In this document: positions 54,690 through 64,000 of the stretch, piece by piece
How positions within the stretch are numbered: the stretch's first letter is position 1
Layout: the number at the start of each line of letters is the position of its first letter
Source of the DNA: Pyronema omphalodes
Lineage: Eukaryota > Ascomycota > Pezizomycetes > Pezizales > Pyronemataceae
Assembly (NCBI GenBank): GCA_024516155.1
Contig: JAJJXM010000117.1
Location: forward strand, 1-64,000
Reading direction: 5' to 3'
DNA length: 64,000 bases
Position numbers and translations under genes: made by a program
The notes under the pieces: generated by a model
What the model was told of the DNA's origin: nothing
Database searches by the model: none
The model's input: the letters and a program-made list of their open reading frames with translations, nothing else

Positions 54690-56483
54690 ATGACCTCCCG
54701 AGCTTCCGTTGCGAAGAAAAAACCCGTCCCTCCGGACATACCCTCCCTCCCAACGCTCGCACTCAGCAATCACGCTAGCGCAGAGCCGCACGCCACTGAT
54801 CACGTGCACGAAATAATGAACCTCGACACCGACGTCAGCGAATATGAAGACGCATCCCCCACCCCCTCCCCCACTCGACGCGCATCCACCCCCGAACCCA
54901 CTCCACGCAACCGAGCCCCCGCAATCACCTCCCCCAGGACCCTCCAATCCATCCGCCTCAAGACGATGGACGCCTTTTCTGCGAACCCCCTCAAACGACC
55001 CGCACCGGCGACTTCGACCGCTCCGTCCGAACCGGACCTCGTGTACGGCGGAGGCATTCAAGACGCCCTCCGATCTGCGCAAAAAGCGAAAGAACCTGAA
55101 AACGTCACTGTCCCCGCTGCCATAGCCGAAAGACTCCTCTCGACAGTCGCAGTCTACGCCGACCAGGCCCGCATTAACGACCGCAAAACAAATGAACGTA
55201 TCAACAAGGCGTTCCAGACCATGGACCGCGATAGAGCCACCATACGCGAAGTCCACGACATGCTCAGAACCCTCCTCCCCAACTACAAGCCCACCACCCC
55301 CGAAGCCCCTTCCCCCATCCCAAACCCCCCCACTGACGCCCAAACCGCTGACCTTGTAACTTACTGGAAGGCCCGATGCTTCGCAGCAGAGGAAGCCCTC
55401 ACCAAACATAACATCCCCATCCCACCTTCCCCAGCATTTCCCCCCCCCTCGTCTGAAGAAGCATGGACAGCCCCGAACGTCCCAGAGAAGCTCTTCGGCA
55501 CAACCAAAGTGACCTTGCCCCAGCAAACCGCCCCTGCCCCCAAAACCCCCCGCAACCCCGCCCCTGTCCACCGTAAAAACCCCCCCAACAACCAACCCCC
55601 GCGCCCTGTCCTCGTGCTCATCCCATGCCCTGACCCGGAAAACCTGACGGACGACATCAAAGTCCAGGTAGGTAATATGGTCAACCGTGCACTACGTGAA
55701 GCCGAGGCACCAACGACTGTCGCTGTAGTGACTGTGCGTAAGGGCCCCTCAGGTAACCTCCTCCTGTCTTTCCCCCCGAATGCAACCCACGATGAAATCT
55801 CCCAATTCCTCCCCGTCATGCATGACGCTGTTCAAGAGGTACACATGACCCTAGAGCGCCCTAGAATTGCCGAAAAATGGCACAAGCTAGCGGTCCATGG
55901 CATCCCTCTGGATGTATACCCTGATACGGCCGAAGGCATGGAAGCCCTCCAAAGTGAAATCGAGCGCAATAACGCTGTGCTACTAGCCCAAACCCCCCGC
56001 TATATGACTCACCCCGACAAACGCGCAGGCAAGGCCGCATCCAGTGTGATGATTGCCCTGAAAACAGCTGAGGATGCACAGCGTCTCAAGCGAGCAAAGG
56101 TCATCGTGAGATATGAGCCCCGGAAAGTCACCGACTATCACTCGGCCCGCCCCACTGACCAATGTCGCCGCTGTCTCCGCTTCGGTCACCACCACGCGGT
56201 TTGCCCCTCCACAAAAAGCCCCACCTGCGCCCTATGCGCCGAACCACACTCCACCGACCTCCACACATGCCCACAATGCCCCAACCGTAAAGGGAAGGCA
56301 TGTTCTCACATCCCCCTACAATGCGCCAACTGTAAGGAAGGCGACCACCCCGACATCAGCCACCCCGCATATCATCCCAAATGCCCGGCCCGCCTTGCTG
56401 TCGTCAAAGCAGCATGGGACAAAACCCGAGCACCCCGAACCACCCTGCATGAAAACACCACAGCCATGATGACTGATGCATAA
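54690..56483 (+). CDS. L3 ORF1 protein, 597 aa, intact
   Basis: Gag-like RNA-binding protein of a Tad1-type LINE, expected to form the ribonucleoprotein with element RNA. N-terminal Pro/Ser/acidic low-complexity region (residues 1-130), a helical region VYADQARINDRKTNERINKAFQ (about 152-180), a Pro-rich linker (about 208-310), a conserved domain from CPDPENLTDDIKVQVGNMVNRALREAEAP to KRAGKAASSVMIALKTAEDA (about 310-470), then three zinc-knuckle-like motifs CRRCLRFGHHHAVC, CALCAEPHSTDLHTC and CANCKEGDHPDISHPAYHPKC (about 490-570). Start is the first ATG after the 5' UTR hairpin; the stop overlaps the ORF2 ATG (ATGCATAA). Confidence 0.93.
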   Translation: MTSRASVAKKKPVPPDIPSLPTLALSNHASAEPHATDHVHEIMNLDTDVSEYEDASPTPSPTRRASTPEPTPRNRAPAITSPRTLQSIRLKTMDAFSANPLKRPAPATSTAPSEPDLVYGGGIQDALRSAQKAKEPENVTVPAAIAERLLSTVAVYADQARINDRKTNERINKAFQTMDRDRATIREVHDMLRTLLPNYKPTTPEAPSPIPNPPTDAQTADLVTYWKARCFAAEEALTKHNIPIPPSPAFPPPSSEEAWTAPNVPEKLFGTTKVTLPQQTAPAPKTPRNPAPVHRKNPPNNQPPRPVLVLIPCPDPENLTDDIKVQVGNMVNRALREAEAPTTVAVVTVRKGPSGNLLLSFPPNATHDEISQFLPVMHDAVQEVHMTLERPRIAEKWHKLAVHGIPLDVYPDTAEGMEALQSEIERNNAVLLAQTPRYMTHPDKRAGKAASSVMIALKTAEDAQRLKRAKVIVRYEPRKVTDYHSARPTDQCRRCLRFGHHHAVCPSTKSPTCALCAEPHSTDLHTCPQCPNRKGKACSHIPLQCANCKEGDHPDISHPAYHPKCPARLAVVKAAWDKTRAPRTTLHENTTAMMTDA

Positions 56484-59400
56484 TCGGACATCTTCGGCAG
56501 CCACCATTCACATTGTCTCCCATAATATAAACAGGAGCACCAACGCCCTAAACACACTCCTCAACGCCACCGGCAACACCGTGGACATAATTCTCATACA
56601 AGAAGCGAATATCAAAAATATCCAGTACTTGACAACTCACCCCAACTTCCTTACTCTCGTTCCCCCCTCCCCCCATGGAGCAACTGTCAGAACGGCGGCG
56701 TACGTTACACGTACAAACCCCTTCCTACACGTTACTCCCAGGCCAGATATGAGCTCGGACCCTGACATGCAGGTGCTCGAAGTCTCCACCCCTCTCATTC
56801 CAACTTTTTACTTAATCAACATATATAATGAATGGGAACCCCATTCGAAGCAATACACCATCCCCCGCTCCCTCGCTACCCTCCCCCTCCCCAACAGATG
56901 CGTCATCACCGGAGACATGAACGCACACCATCCCCTCTGGAACAGTCACTACAAGCAGGTGACCAGAGCAGAAGAATTGGTGACACTGATAGAAGAGGAA
57001 GGATGGCAGCTCGCCAACATCCTTGACACCCCTACTTACCATTACAAGACAGGTCTCGGCTCCTCAGTACTGGACCTCACCCTATCCTCCCCCGCTATGA
57101 CAAACGAAATCCAGAACTGGTGCACCGACGAGGAAGCTGCCACCGGTTCCGATCACGAAGTAATACGTTTCCAGGTTCGCTCGCAACACCCGGACATCGA
57201 CTACACACAACAGCAACCCCGGCTCAATTGGAAAAGAACAAACTGGGAAGAGTTCGCGGACACTCTACTCCAGCTCACAGCCCAGACGTCTCCAAGGTGG
57301 AAGACCCTCCGAGAGAACCCTACTCCATCAAACCTGGACGACTGGGCGGCCTCCCTCCAAAACATCATCAACCAAGCGGCCCACAAGTCAACCCCAATCC
57401 TACAGCACTCCCCCCGCTCGAAACGATGGTGGACATAGGAGCTTCGAGACACCAGGAAAGCTATGGTCCAAGCTCGCAAGAGGTGGAAATGGGAGAAAAC
57501 TGCAACGACACTGGCTGAATTTCGCTCGAAACGCAACTCCCACTACAGAGCGGTTCGTCATGCCAAAGACAAACTTTGGAAAGAATACCTATCCCAGGTT
57601 GAAGGCGCGGACGTTTGGGCAGCTTTCCGATACACAAACCCTCGCCGTACACAACTCACCCCCCCCATCAAGTCCAACACCAACGGGACCATAACCACGC
57701 ACACAGACTTCCCCGGCAAGGTTGAGGCATTCCAGGCTCTCTTCCCCCCCCCACCCTCAACCCCCACCCCCCCCCCTACCCAAACCCGCCCCCCCCCTCC
57801 CATGGACTACGTTTACTGCCGCAGAAATATCCAAGGCAATCACCTCCTCCTCGCCTAAAAAAGCCCCCGGGCCCGACGGCATTAACTTCCTATGCTTGCG
57901 GCATGTACTCAAGGTAATCCCCAACGAAATAACAGACCTCTACGCAACGTTAGGTGAGGTAGGTTACCAGCCGAAGTGCTGGAGGGAAGCAACAACAGTT
58001 ATCATCCCCAAGCCAAATAAACCCGACTACAGCTCGATTAAAGCGTATCGCCCGATCGCTCTACTCAACTGTATGGGGAAAGTGCTAGAGAAACTCATGG
58101 CCACGCGGTTGAGCCAAATGGCAGAAACCCACGACCTCCTCCACGTTGACCAAATCGGGGGCAGACCAAATCGATCAGCAATAGATGCGGCCATGGCCCT
58201 GACCCATGATATCGAAAAACACTCAAAACAGAAACTCATCACCTCTGCCCTGTTCCTCGATGTGAGAGGAGCATTTGATAACGTTTCCGCTGCTCGCTTA
58301 ACATCCACGATGCAGTCACTCGGATGCCCGACGCCGGTGGTGAAGTGGTGTGAATCATTCCTTCACGATCGCACCATAGCCCTCTCCTTCGACGGCAAAA
58401 CAGACAACCAACGACCTACCCGCACAGGAATCCCACAGGGTTCCCCCGCCTCACCCATCCTTTTCTTAATCTACCTCCGACCCTTATTCGACGCCCTAAA
58501 AGCCCATAATCCAACACTGTGGACACCGAGCTACATCGACGATGTAGCACTCGTCTGCCACGGTAAATCCAGAGAAGCCAACTCCCGCACCCTCGAACGA
58601 GCCGCTACAGTCGCCTTCCAGTGGGCCGCCGGAAATGCAGTAGCTTTCGACGACTCAAAATCGGAACTTCTACATTTCCACCGCGCTCAACAAGACATCA
58701 TAACACCACGCACCTCCGTCACCCTACCCAACGGCACGATCGTCTCCCCTGGAACACCGAACGGCAGGAAAGATGTTGTTCGATGGATTGGAATTTTCTT
58801 TGACCGCAAACTCTCCTTTAAACATCACGTACAAACCCGACTGACCCATGCCTCCAGAGCCTTCAATGCCCTCCGCAGCCTCGTCAGGTACGAAACCGGC
58901 CTGTCACCCTCGGCGGTCCGCACGCTATACCGATCGTGTGTGCAATCGAGAGCAGACTTCGGCGCAGAGATCTGGTGGTTAGGACAAAAGACATTCGCGA
59001 ACAAGCTCCAACTTCAACAAAACGCCGCCCTCCGTCGAATACTAAACGCCTTCACCACCACTCCCATCCCAGCGCTACACAATGAAGCCGCAATCCCCCC
59101 GGTGGTAGTCCGACTCAATCATAAACGCAGGAAATATGCCCTCCGCCTCCTTTCCCTACCCCCCTCCCACCCAGTTGTTTCCCGTTGCCCCTCATCATTC
59201 CCCATCCCCGACCACTTTACACGTGCCATCCAGTCCCCCGAGGAATACGACTGCGCCTGGACCACCGACTCACGACACATCACTCGGCTCGTTACAACCA
59301 TCTCGTCGCTCAGCCGATGGATATCACCACGCAGTGTGATCGAAAACACCGCACAACCAGACCCAACCCCCTGGGATGAACCCCCCCTTACTCGCTACCC

Positions 59401-60465
59401 CACCCCCTCCACCAAAACAGACGCTGAGGTCGACCACTACAACCTCCTCCAACACCTCCGCGCCTCCCCCACAGCCATAATAGCCTACACCGACGGATCC
59501 CAACTCAACGGGTCCACCGGCGCAGGCTTCTACATCCCCCACGGCCTTGATCACAGCGTCCGAGCAGTCATCCCAATGGGTACCTCCTGCGAAGTCTTTG
59601 ACGCGGAGCTCAAAGCGATCGAAGAGTGCATCCGATCTTGTGCAACCCACACCCGGCGCCTACGTCTGCAATACCGCGATATCCACCTCTTTACCGACAA
59701 TCAAGCCGCAATTACCAGAGCAACCCGCACCACACCAGGTCCAGGACAAGAATGCGCCGCAACAATCCAACTCCTGGCCCGACAACTCCTCCAGCGCACG
59801 GGATCGACAATCCACCTCCACTGGGTCCCCGGCCACACCGACATACCAGGCAACGAAGAGGCGGACCAACTGGCAAAACAAGCCACAACCCTCCCCCCGC
59901 CAACCCCTCTCCCAACTTCCCTCTCATGGCTCCGTCGACAAGTCCAAGAATGCTTCATTGCAGACTGGATCAAATGGTACGACAACAGCGCAAAATCCAA
60001 GACGTATGACGCCCCGCACAAAAGATCACTCGACGAAGCGTACACATCAGTCCCGCGCAAAATATCAACCGCCATCTTGGGACTACGCACAGGCCATGGA
60101 TATTTCCTGGACTGTTTGGCACACCCTCCCACCCCCAGATACCCCACACGCGCATGCCCCTGCCCACTCCACCCCCCCAAACCCCGAAGCACCTGCTACT
60201 TTCCTGCCCACTTTTTACCCCCCACCGCATACAACTACGAAGGGAACTGAAACTACCACGACATCGCCAACTCCAACTCAGACTGATCCTCCACACCAAA
60301 CACGGAGTCCGCGCCCTAACCACCATGATCAAAGCGTCCAAGCTCGCAACATCTGATTGGGCTCACACGGTATTAAGTACAACCCCTGAGGAAGCTGACA
60401 GGCCAGACAGACATACCATGACGATAGGCTGGGGATCATTGTTAGACCCTGCCGAGGAGCATTAA
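56476..60465 (+). pseudogene. L3 ORF2 (endonuclease-RT-RNase H), near-intact
   Basis: ATG 56476. APE endonuclease: SHNINRSTNAL, LIQEANI, GDMNAHHPLW and GSDHEVIRF, all catalytic residues present. One TAG at 57436-57438 in the linker to RT. A frameshift within the C runs at 57747-57796 moves to the +1 frame for RT (57830-59100): PGPDGIN, PKPNKPDY, AYRPIALLN, GIPQGSPASPILFL, YIDDVALV. RNase H YTDGSQLNGS, DAELKAIE, FTDNQAA, HWVPGHTDIPGNEEADQLAK (about 59480-59880). A second frameshift near 60163-60182, again at C runs, restores the first frame and the C-terminal C...C...H...C motif (about 60150-60210), ending PAEEH at 60465. Confidence 0.92.
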
Positions 60466-61030
60466 AAAAAAAAAAAAAAAGAAGAAATAAATAAATACAT
60501 AAATAAAAAAAAAAAAAAAAAAAGAGAGGAGGGGAGGAAGGAAGAAGGGGAAGAAGGAGACGTGGAGGACGAGGTTGGGGGTGAACGGTGTGGACGGAAG
60601 GGAGAGAGGACGGACGGAGACGAGGACGGGGGGACAGCGGAAGGAGACGGTGGAGGCAGGTGAAGGAGAAGATGATAAGGTGGAGGGGACGGGAGAGAGA
60701 GCAAGGAGACAGGCGAGAGAAGGGAGTAGAAGAGCGGGAGAAAAGAAAAAAAAAAAAAAACAAACATACAAAGGGGACGCAGAAGGGGAAGGGCGGAGGA
60801 ATTAGAAGAGAGCGAACAGGGCTCAGGGACACACCGACGAGACGGACAGAAAAGGAGCACGAAGGGACAACGAGGGGGGGACTACAACCCCAAGCAAGAA
60901 AGACCGCTCCGGGGCGTACCCGGTGACTGACGGGGTCACACCCGACAGTTAACAATGTAAAATAGAAATATGTAGTGGCCGCCATAACCTTACGGTTAGA
61001 TGCGTGTATGAGAAATAAATAAATAAATAA
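60466..61030 (+). other. L3 3' UTR and tail
   Basis: No gene. Two A-rich runs (60464-60480, 60506-60524), GA-rich tract, a third A run near 60746-60760, and 3' hairpin CATAACC-TTAC-GGTTAGATG (about 60984-61003) with AAAT repeats. Confidence 0.85.
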
Positions 61031-61044
61031 ACCCCTTTCCCTCC

Positions 61045-64000
61045 CACGCAGATGCGTTATAACAGGTGACCTCAACGCTCACCACGCTCTATGGAACTCC
61101 GCAACACGCACAGCCAAACGTGCCAGTGAACTGGTACACCTTATAGAACAGGAAAATTGGAGATTGGTTTCAGTCCCAGACACCCCGACACACTACTACC
61201 AACAGGGGACTAGATCCTCCGTTATCGACTTGACCCTGGCCTCGCCAGCCATGATGGCAGAGGTAGGAAACTGGGCCATAGACGATGAATTAGCAACCGG
61301 GTCGGACGACGAAGTAATTTGCTTCGACATCCAAACTGTGCACCCAGACATAGAACCTGGCCCCCCACCGGAACGTCTCAACTGGCGGAAAACAGACTGG
61401 GCCTTGTTCTCCACGACCCTCCAAGCATCCATCTCCGCATCGGCAACACAGTGGAGTCAATACGCCTCCAACCCCACACCCGAAAACCTCGACGCCTGGG
61501 CGCGCCACGCGAGAGCACATATCCTCGATGCAGCTCGCGCCTCCACCCCCATACTACAAGTCACCCCCCGATCGAAACGTTGGTGGATGGTGGAAGTCAC
61601 CACCACCAGAAAGGATATGACCCGCGCAAAAAGAAGGTGGAAATCAACAGGCTCAGACACTAACCACACCATTTACCGCCGCCTACGAAACATGTATCAC
61701 CGTCAGATAAGACATGCCAAGGATGCGATATGGAAAGAGTATCTGGCTCAGGCAGAAGGACCGGACGTCTGGCGGGCCTTCAAATACACAAACCCGCGCC
61801 GTGCCCAACTCACTCCGAATATCCGCGCCACAATCAACGATAGGGAGGAACTCTGCAGTTCGTTCGACAGGAAAGTAGAGGCATTTCAGATGTTATGCCC
61901 CCCACCACCTCCCCCGCCCCCCCCCTTCCACCCTCCCCTGTCGCAGAGAGACAGCGTGGACGACCTTCTCGCCGTTGGAGGTCAAACAAGCCATCTTTAC
62001 CTCTTCCCCCTCGAAAGCCCCAGGACCCGACGGGATAACCTTTGGTTGTCTCCGCCAAGTGTGTCTCGCCGTCCCCACATACCTAACCAATCTATACTCG
62101 ACGCTGGGCACTGTAGGGTACCATCCCCGCGGGTGGAGACAGGCCACGACGGTAATTATACCAAAACCTAACAAACCCGACTACGCAAATGCCAAGGCAT
62201 ACCGCCCAATCGCCCTGCTGAACTGCCTTGGAAAAACGTTAGAGAAATTAATGGGGACTCGGCTCGGACAACTCGCGGAGACCCGGGAACTGTTACACCG
62301 AGACCAAATAGGAGGCCGCCCGCAGCGATCCGCCATCGACGCCGCAATGGCGCTCGTCCACGACATTGAAATGGGTAAACAACAGAAACTTATCACCACA
62401 GCGCTTTTCCTAGACGTACGCGGAGCTTTCGACAATGTCTCCGCCGATCGCCTTCAGCAGACACTACACCAGCTAGGCTGCCCCGGACAAATCCGAACAT
62501 GGTGCGAAACCTTCCTCGCCGAAAGGACGACCGCTCTATCCTTCGACGGACTAACAGATCGCCAACGCCCAATTAAAACGGGAATCCCCCAGGGTTCCCC
62601 AGCATCACCGATCCTGTTCCTCCTGTACATAAGACCGCTCTTCGACGCACCAATGCAGGAACACCCGTTCGCGTGGACCCCCAGTTACATGGATGACGTC
62701 GCAATCGTCGTACAGAGTCGAACCCGGAAAGAAAACGCGCGCCTCCTGGAAAAAGTCACCAAAACAGCATTCACTTGGGCAGCTTCCAACGCTGTGGCCT
62801 TTGACGACTCAAAGACGGAACTCCTTCATTTCCACTGGGCGAGGTTAGATACAATCACAGACAATGAAAAATTAAAACTACCGAACGGTACGATAGTGAG
62901 CCCAGGGACGCAGGGAGGAGAAAAAGATGTTGTACGATGGATTGGTATGTACCTAGACAGACTCCTTACCTTTAAAGCACATGTACGTAGAAAAACAGCC
63001 GCCGCACAAAGAACGCTCAACGCGCTATGCCGATTAGCAAGATATGAAACTGGTCTGTCTCCCCTCGCGACCCGACTAATTTTCCAGGCATGCGTCCAAA
63101 CCCGTGCGGACTTTGGCGCGGAGATATGGTGGACGCGACAGAGAGACCTGGCCGCGAAACTACAAACCCAACAAAATTCAGCCCGACGCCGCATACTCAA
63201 CGCCTTTAACTCGACTCCCACACTGGCGCTCCATAACGAGACCGCGCTACCTCCGGTACCGTACGCCTGGACCACAAGCAACGCCAATACGCACTTGGCG
63301 TCCTCACTCTCCCTCCGACACATCCGATCGCACGCCGGTGTCCCACATCCGTCCCCATACCGAGCTTACAATCCGCCGCTATTGAGATCGCAAACGAGTA
63401 CGACCACCCGTGGCACAACACCACACTACAGCCCACGCGCCTCCTCAGCACTCTACACTCTCTCTCGCCTTGGCTCCCTCTCAACGCACCGGTCGAATAC
63501 ACCTCCCTCCCCGTTCCGCTCGACGCCGACGAAAACCTCTTAACCGTCGACATCCCCACAGCCCCGAAACCCGAGACAGCGCACGCCCACCTCCTACTCC
63601 TCGACAACCTCAGACGACGCCGCAATGTCATCATCGCCTACACGGACGGGTCGCAGACCGCGTCTGGCACCGGCTCCGGATACACCATCACCATTGGACT
63701 ACCCACCACCATTAACGCCATCGTACCTATGGGAGACACAGCTGAAGTGTTCGATGCAGAGGTGCGCGCAATTCAAGAATGCCTCTTAACGTGCTTGGAA
63801 TACATCGCTCGCCTCAACCTCCACAACCGTCGACTGCACATCTTTAGCGACAACAAAGCTGCGCTCCAACGTGCCTCACACCTCCGACGCGGCCCCGGCC
63901 AGGAAATAGCCCACACAATACATGAGACAGCCGAAGCCCTACTACAACACGACGTCACAGTCACCCTCCACTGGATCCCCGGTCACTCCGACATACCCGG
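61045..64000 (+). pseudogene. L2 ORF2, endonuclease end, RT and RNase H (incomplete)
   Basis: Resumes as RCVITGDLNAHHALWN. The usual GSDHEVI reads GSDDEVI (catalytic His changed to Asp). A frameshift in the C runs at 61897-61925 leads into RT (about 61975-63250): PGPDGITF, PKPNKPDY, GIPQGSPASPILFL, YMDDVAIV. A frameshift at about 63255 leads to the rest: YTDGSQTASGTGSGY, DAEVRAIQ, FSDNKAALQ and HWIPGHSDIPG at the window end. Confidence 0.92.

Larger units (their letters stand above)
54396..61030 (+). mobile_element. LINE L3 (Tad1/I-like), full length, best preserved
   Basis: About 6.6 kb with target duplication CCCCTTTCCCTCC, 13-14 bp (54382-54395 and 61031-61044). Starts AAAACACCACACAGC. 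5' UTR, intact ORF1, near-intact ORF2, 3' UTR with A runs, 3' hairpin and AAAT tail. Inserted in the L2 endonuclease region. Confidence 0.96.
51867..64000 (+). mobile_element. LINE L2 (Tad1/I-like), interrupted by L3, runs off the window
   Basis: Starts near 51867-51871 (ACCGCACCACACAGC), as L3 does. 5' UTR with C10 run, ORF1, ORF2 endonuclease; L3 inserted at 54396; ORF2 resumes at 61045 and RNase H is still running at 64000. The 5' boundary within B2 gag is inferred from loss of similarity. Confidence 0.92.

Noticed and set aside
1..64000. Host genes, tRNA, rRNA or a biosynthetic or defence cluster
   Set aside because: Every substantial frame traces to a retroelement or its antisense shadow, and no RNA gene pattern was recognised by eye.

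Overview
The window looks like a fungal transposon graveyard, most likely from a filamentous fungus with an expanded repeat-rich genome. The evidence is chromodomain-bearing Ty3/gypsy retrotransposons, Tad1/I-like LINEs (zinc-knuckle ORF1; ORF2 with endonuclease, reverse transcriptase and RNase H), short TTAGGG-type tracts, and compact elements without introns. I see no host protein gene, rRNA, tRNA or CRISPR array. Species cannot be fixed from the sequence. Family names used here (A, B, C, D, L1, L2, L3) are my own.

Layout, left to right. 1-6381: gypsy A2 (minus strand, decayed), inserted in the RT region of an older gypsy C (minus, 6382-9222, with its 5' LTR at about 8660-9222). 9223-9857: non-coding, with telomere-like tracts, four CACGTG palindromes and GATA sites. 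9858-10452: 5'-truncated LINE tail. 10453-51866: the remains of gypsy B2 (minus), which acts as the container. It has a 5' gag fragment split by a 793-bp Harbinger-type MITE (10485-11277), an LTR with internal sequence on BOTH sides (11692-13103), and a pol that is split twice. The first split is gypsy A (plus, 14870-30230, TSD CCCCC), which itself carries gypsy B (plus, 16905-25852, TSD CCTCT). The second is gypsy D (plus, 30267-49357, TSD TAGAT), which carries LINE L1 (32258-39351, 14-bp TSD) and a deleted gypsy A3 (minus, 44608-49086) inside its 3' LTR. 51867-64000: LINE L2 (plus) cuts B2 gag and runs off the window; LINE L3 (54396-61030, 13-14 bp TSD) sits inside the endonuclease region of L2. 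The order of insertion can be read directly: B2 before A before B; B2 before D before L1 and A3; B2 before L2 before L3.

The best-preserved coding units are B gag (728 aa) and B pol (one frame broken by two TGA codons), A pol (single 1222-aa frame, but with a catalytic integrase Asp changed to His), L3 ORF1 (597 aa), and a 355-aa third ORF of element D. This D ORF3 starts on the pol stop codon (TAATG), has Cys/His clusters, and ends in a hydrophobic segment encoded by the 3' LTR. It is the most unusual protein in the window.

Several expression and replication signals recur across copies. There is a canonical -1 frameshift heptamer at the A gag-pol junction. An 80-codon ORF0 overlaps A gag. 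Self-priming-like complementarity between the 5' leader and the LTR is seen in three unrelated gypsy families. An 8-nt ORF1/ORF2 overlap is shared by all three LINEs, and hairpins occur at both LINE ends, the 5' one with compensatory base changes between L1 and L3.
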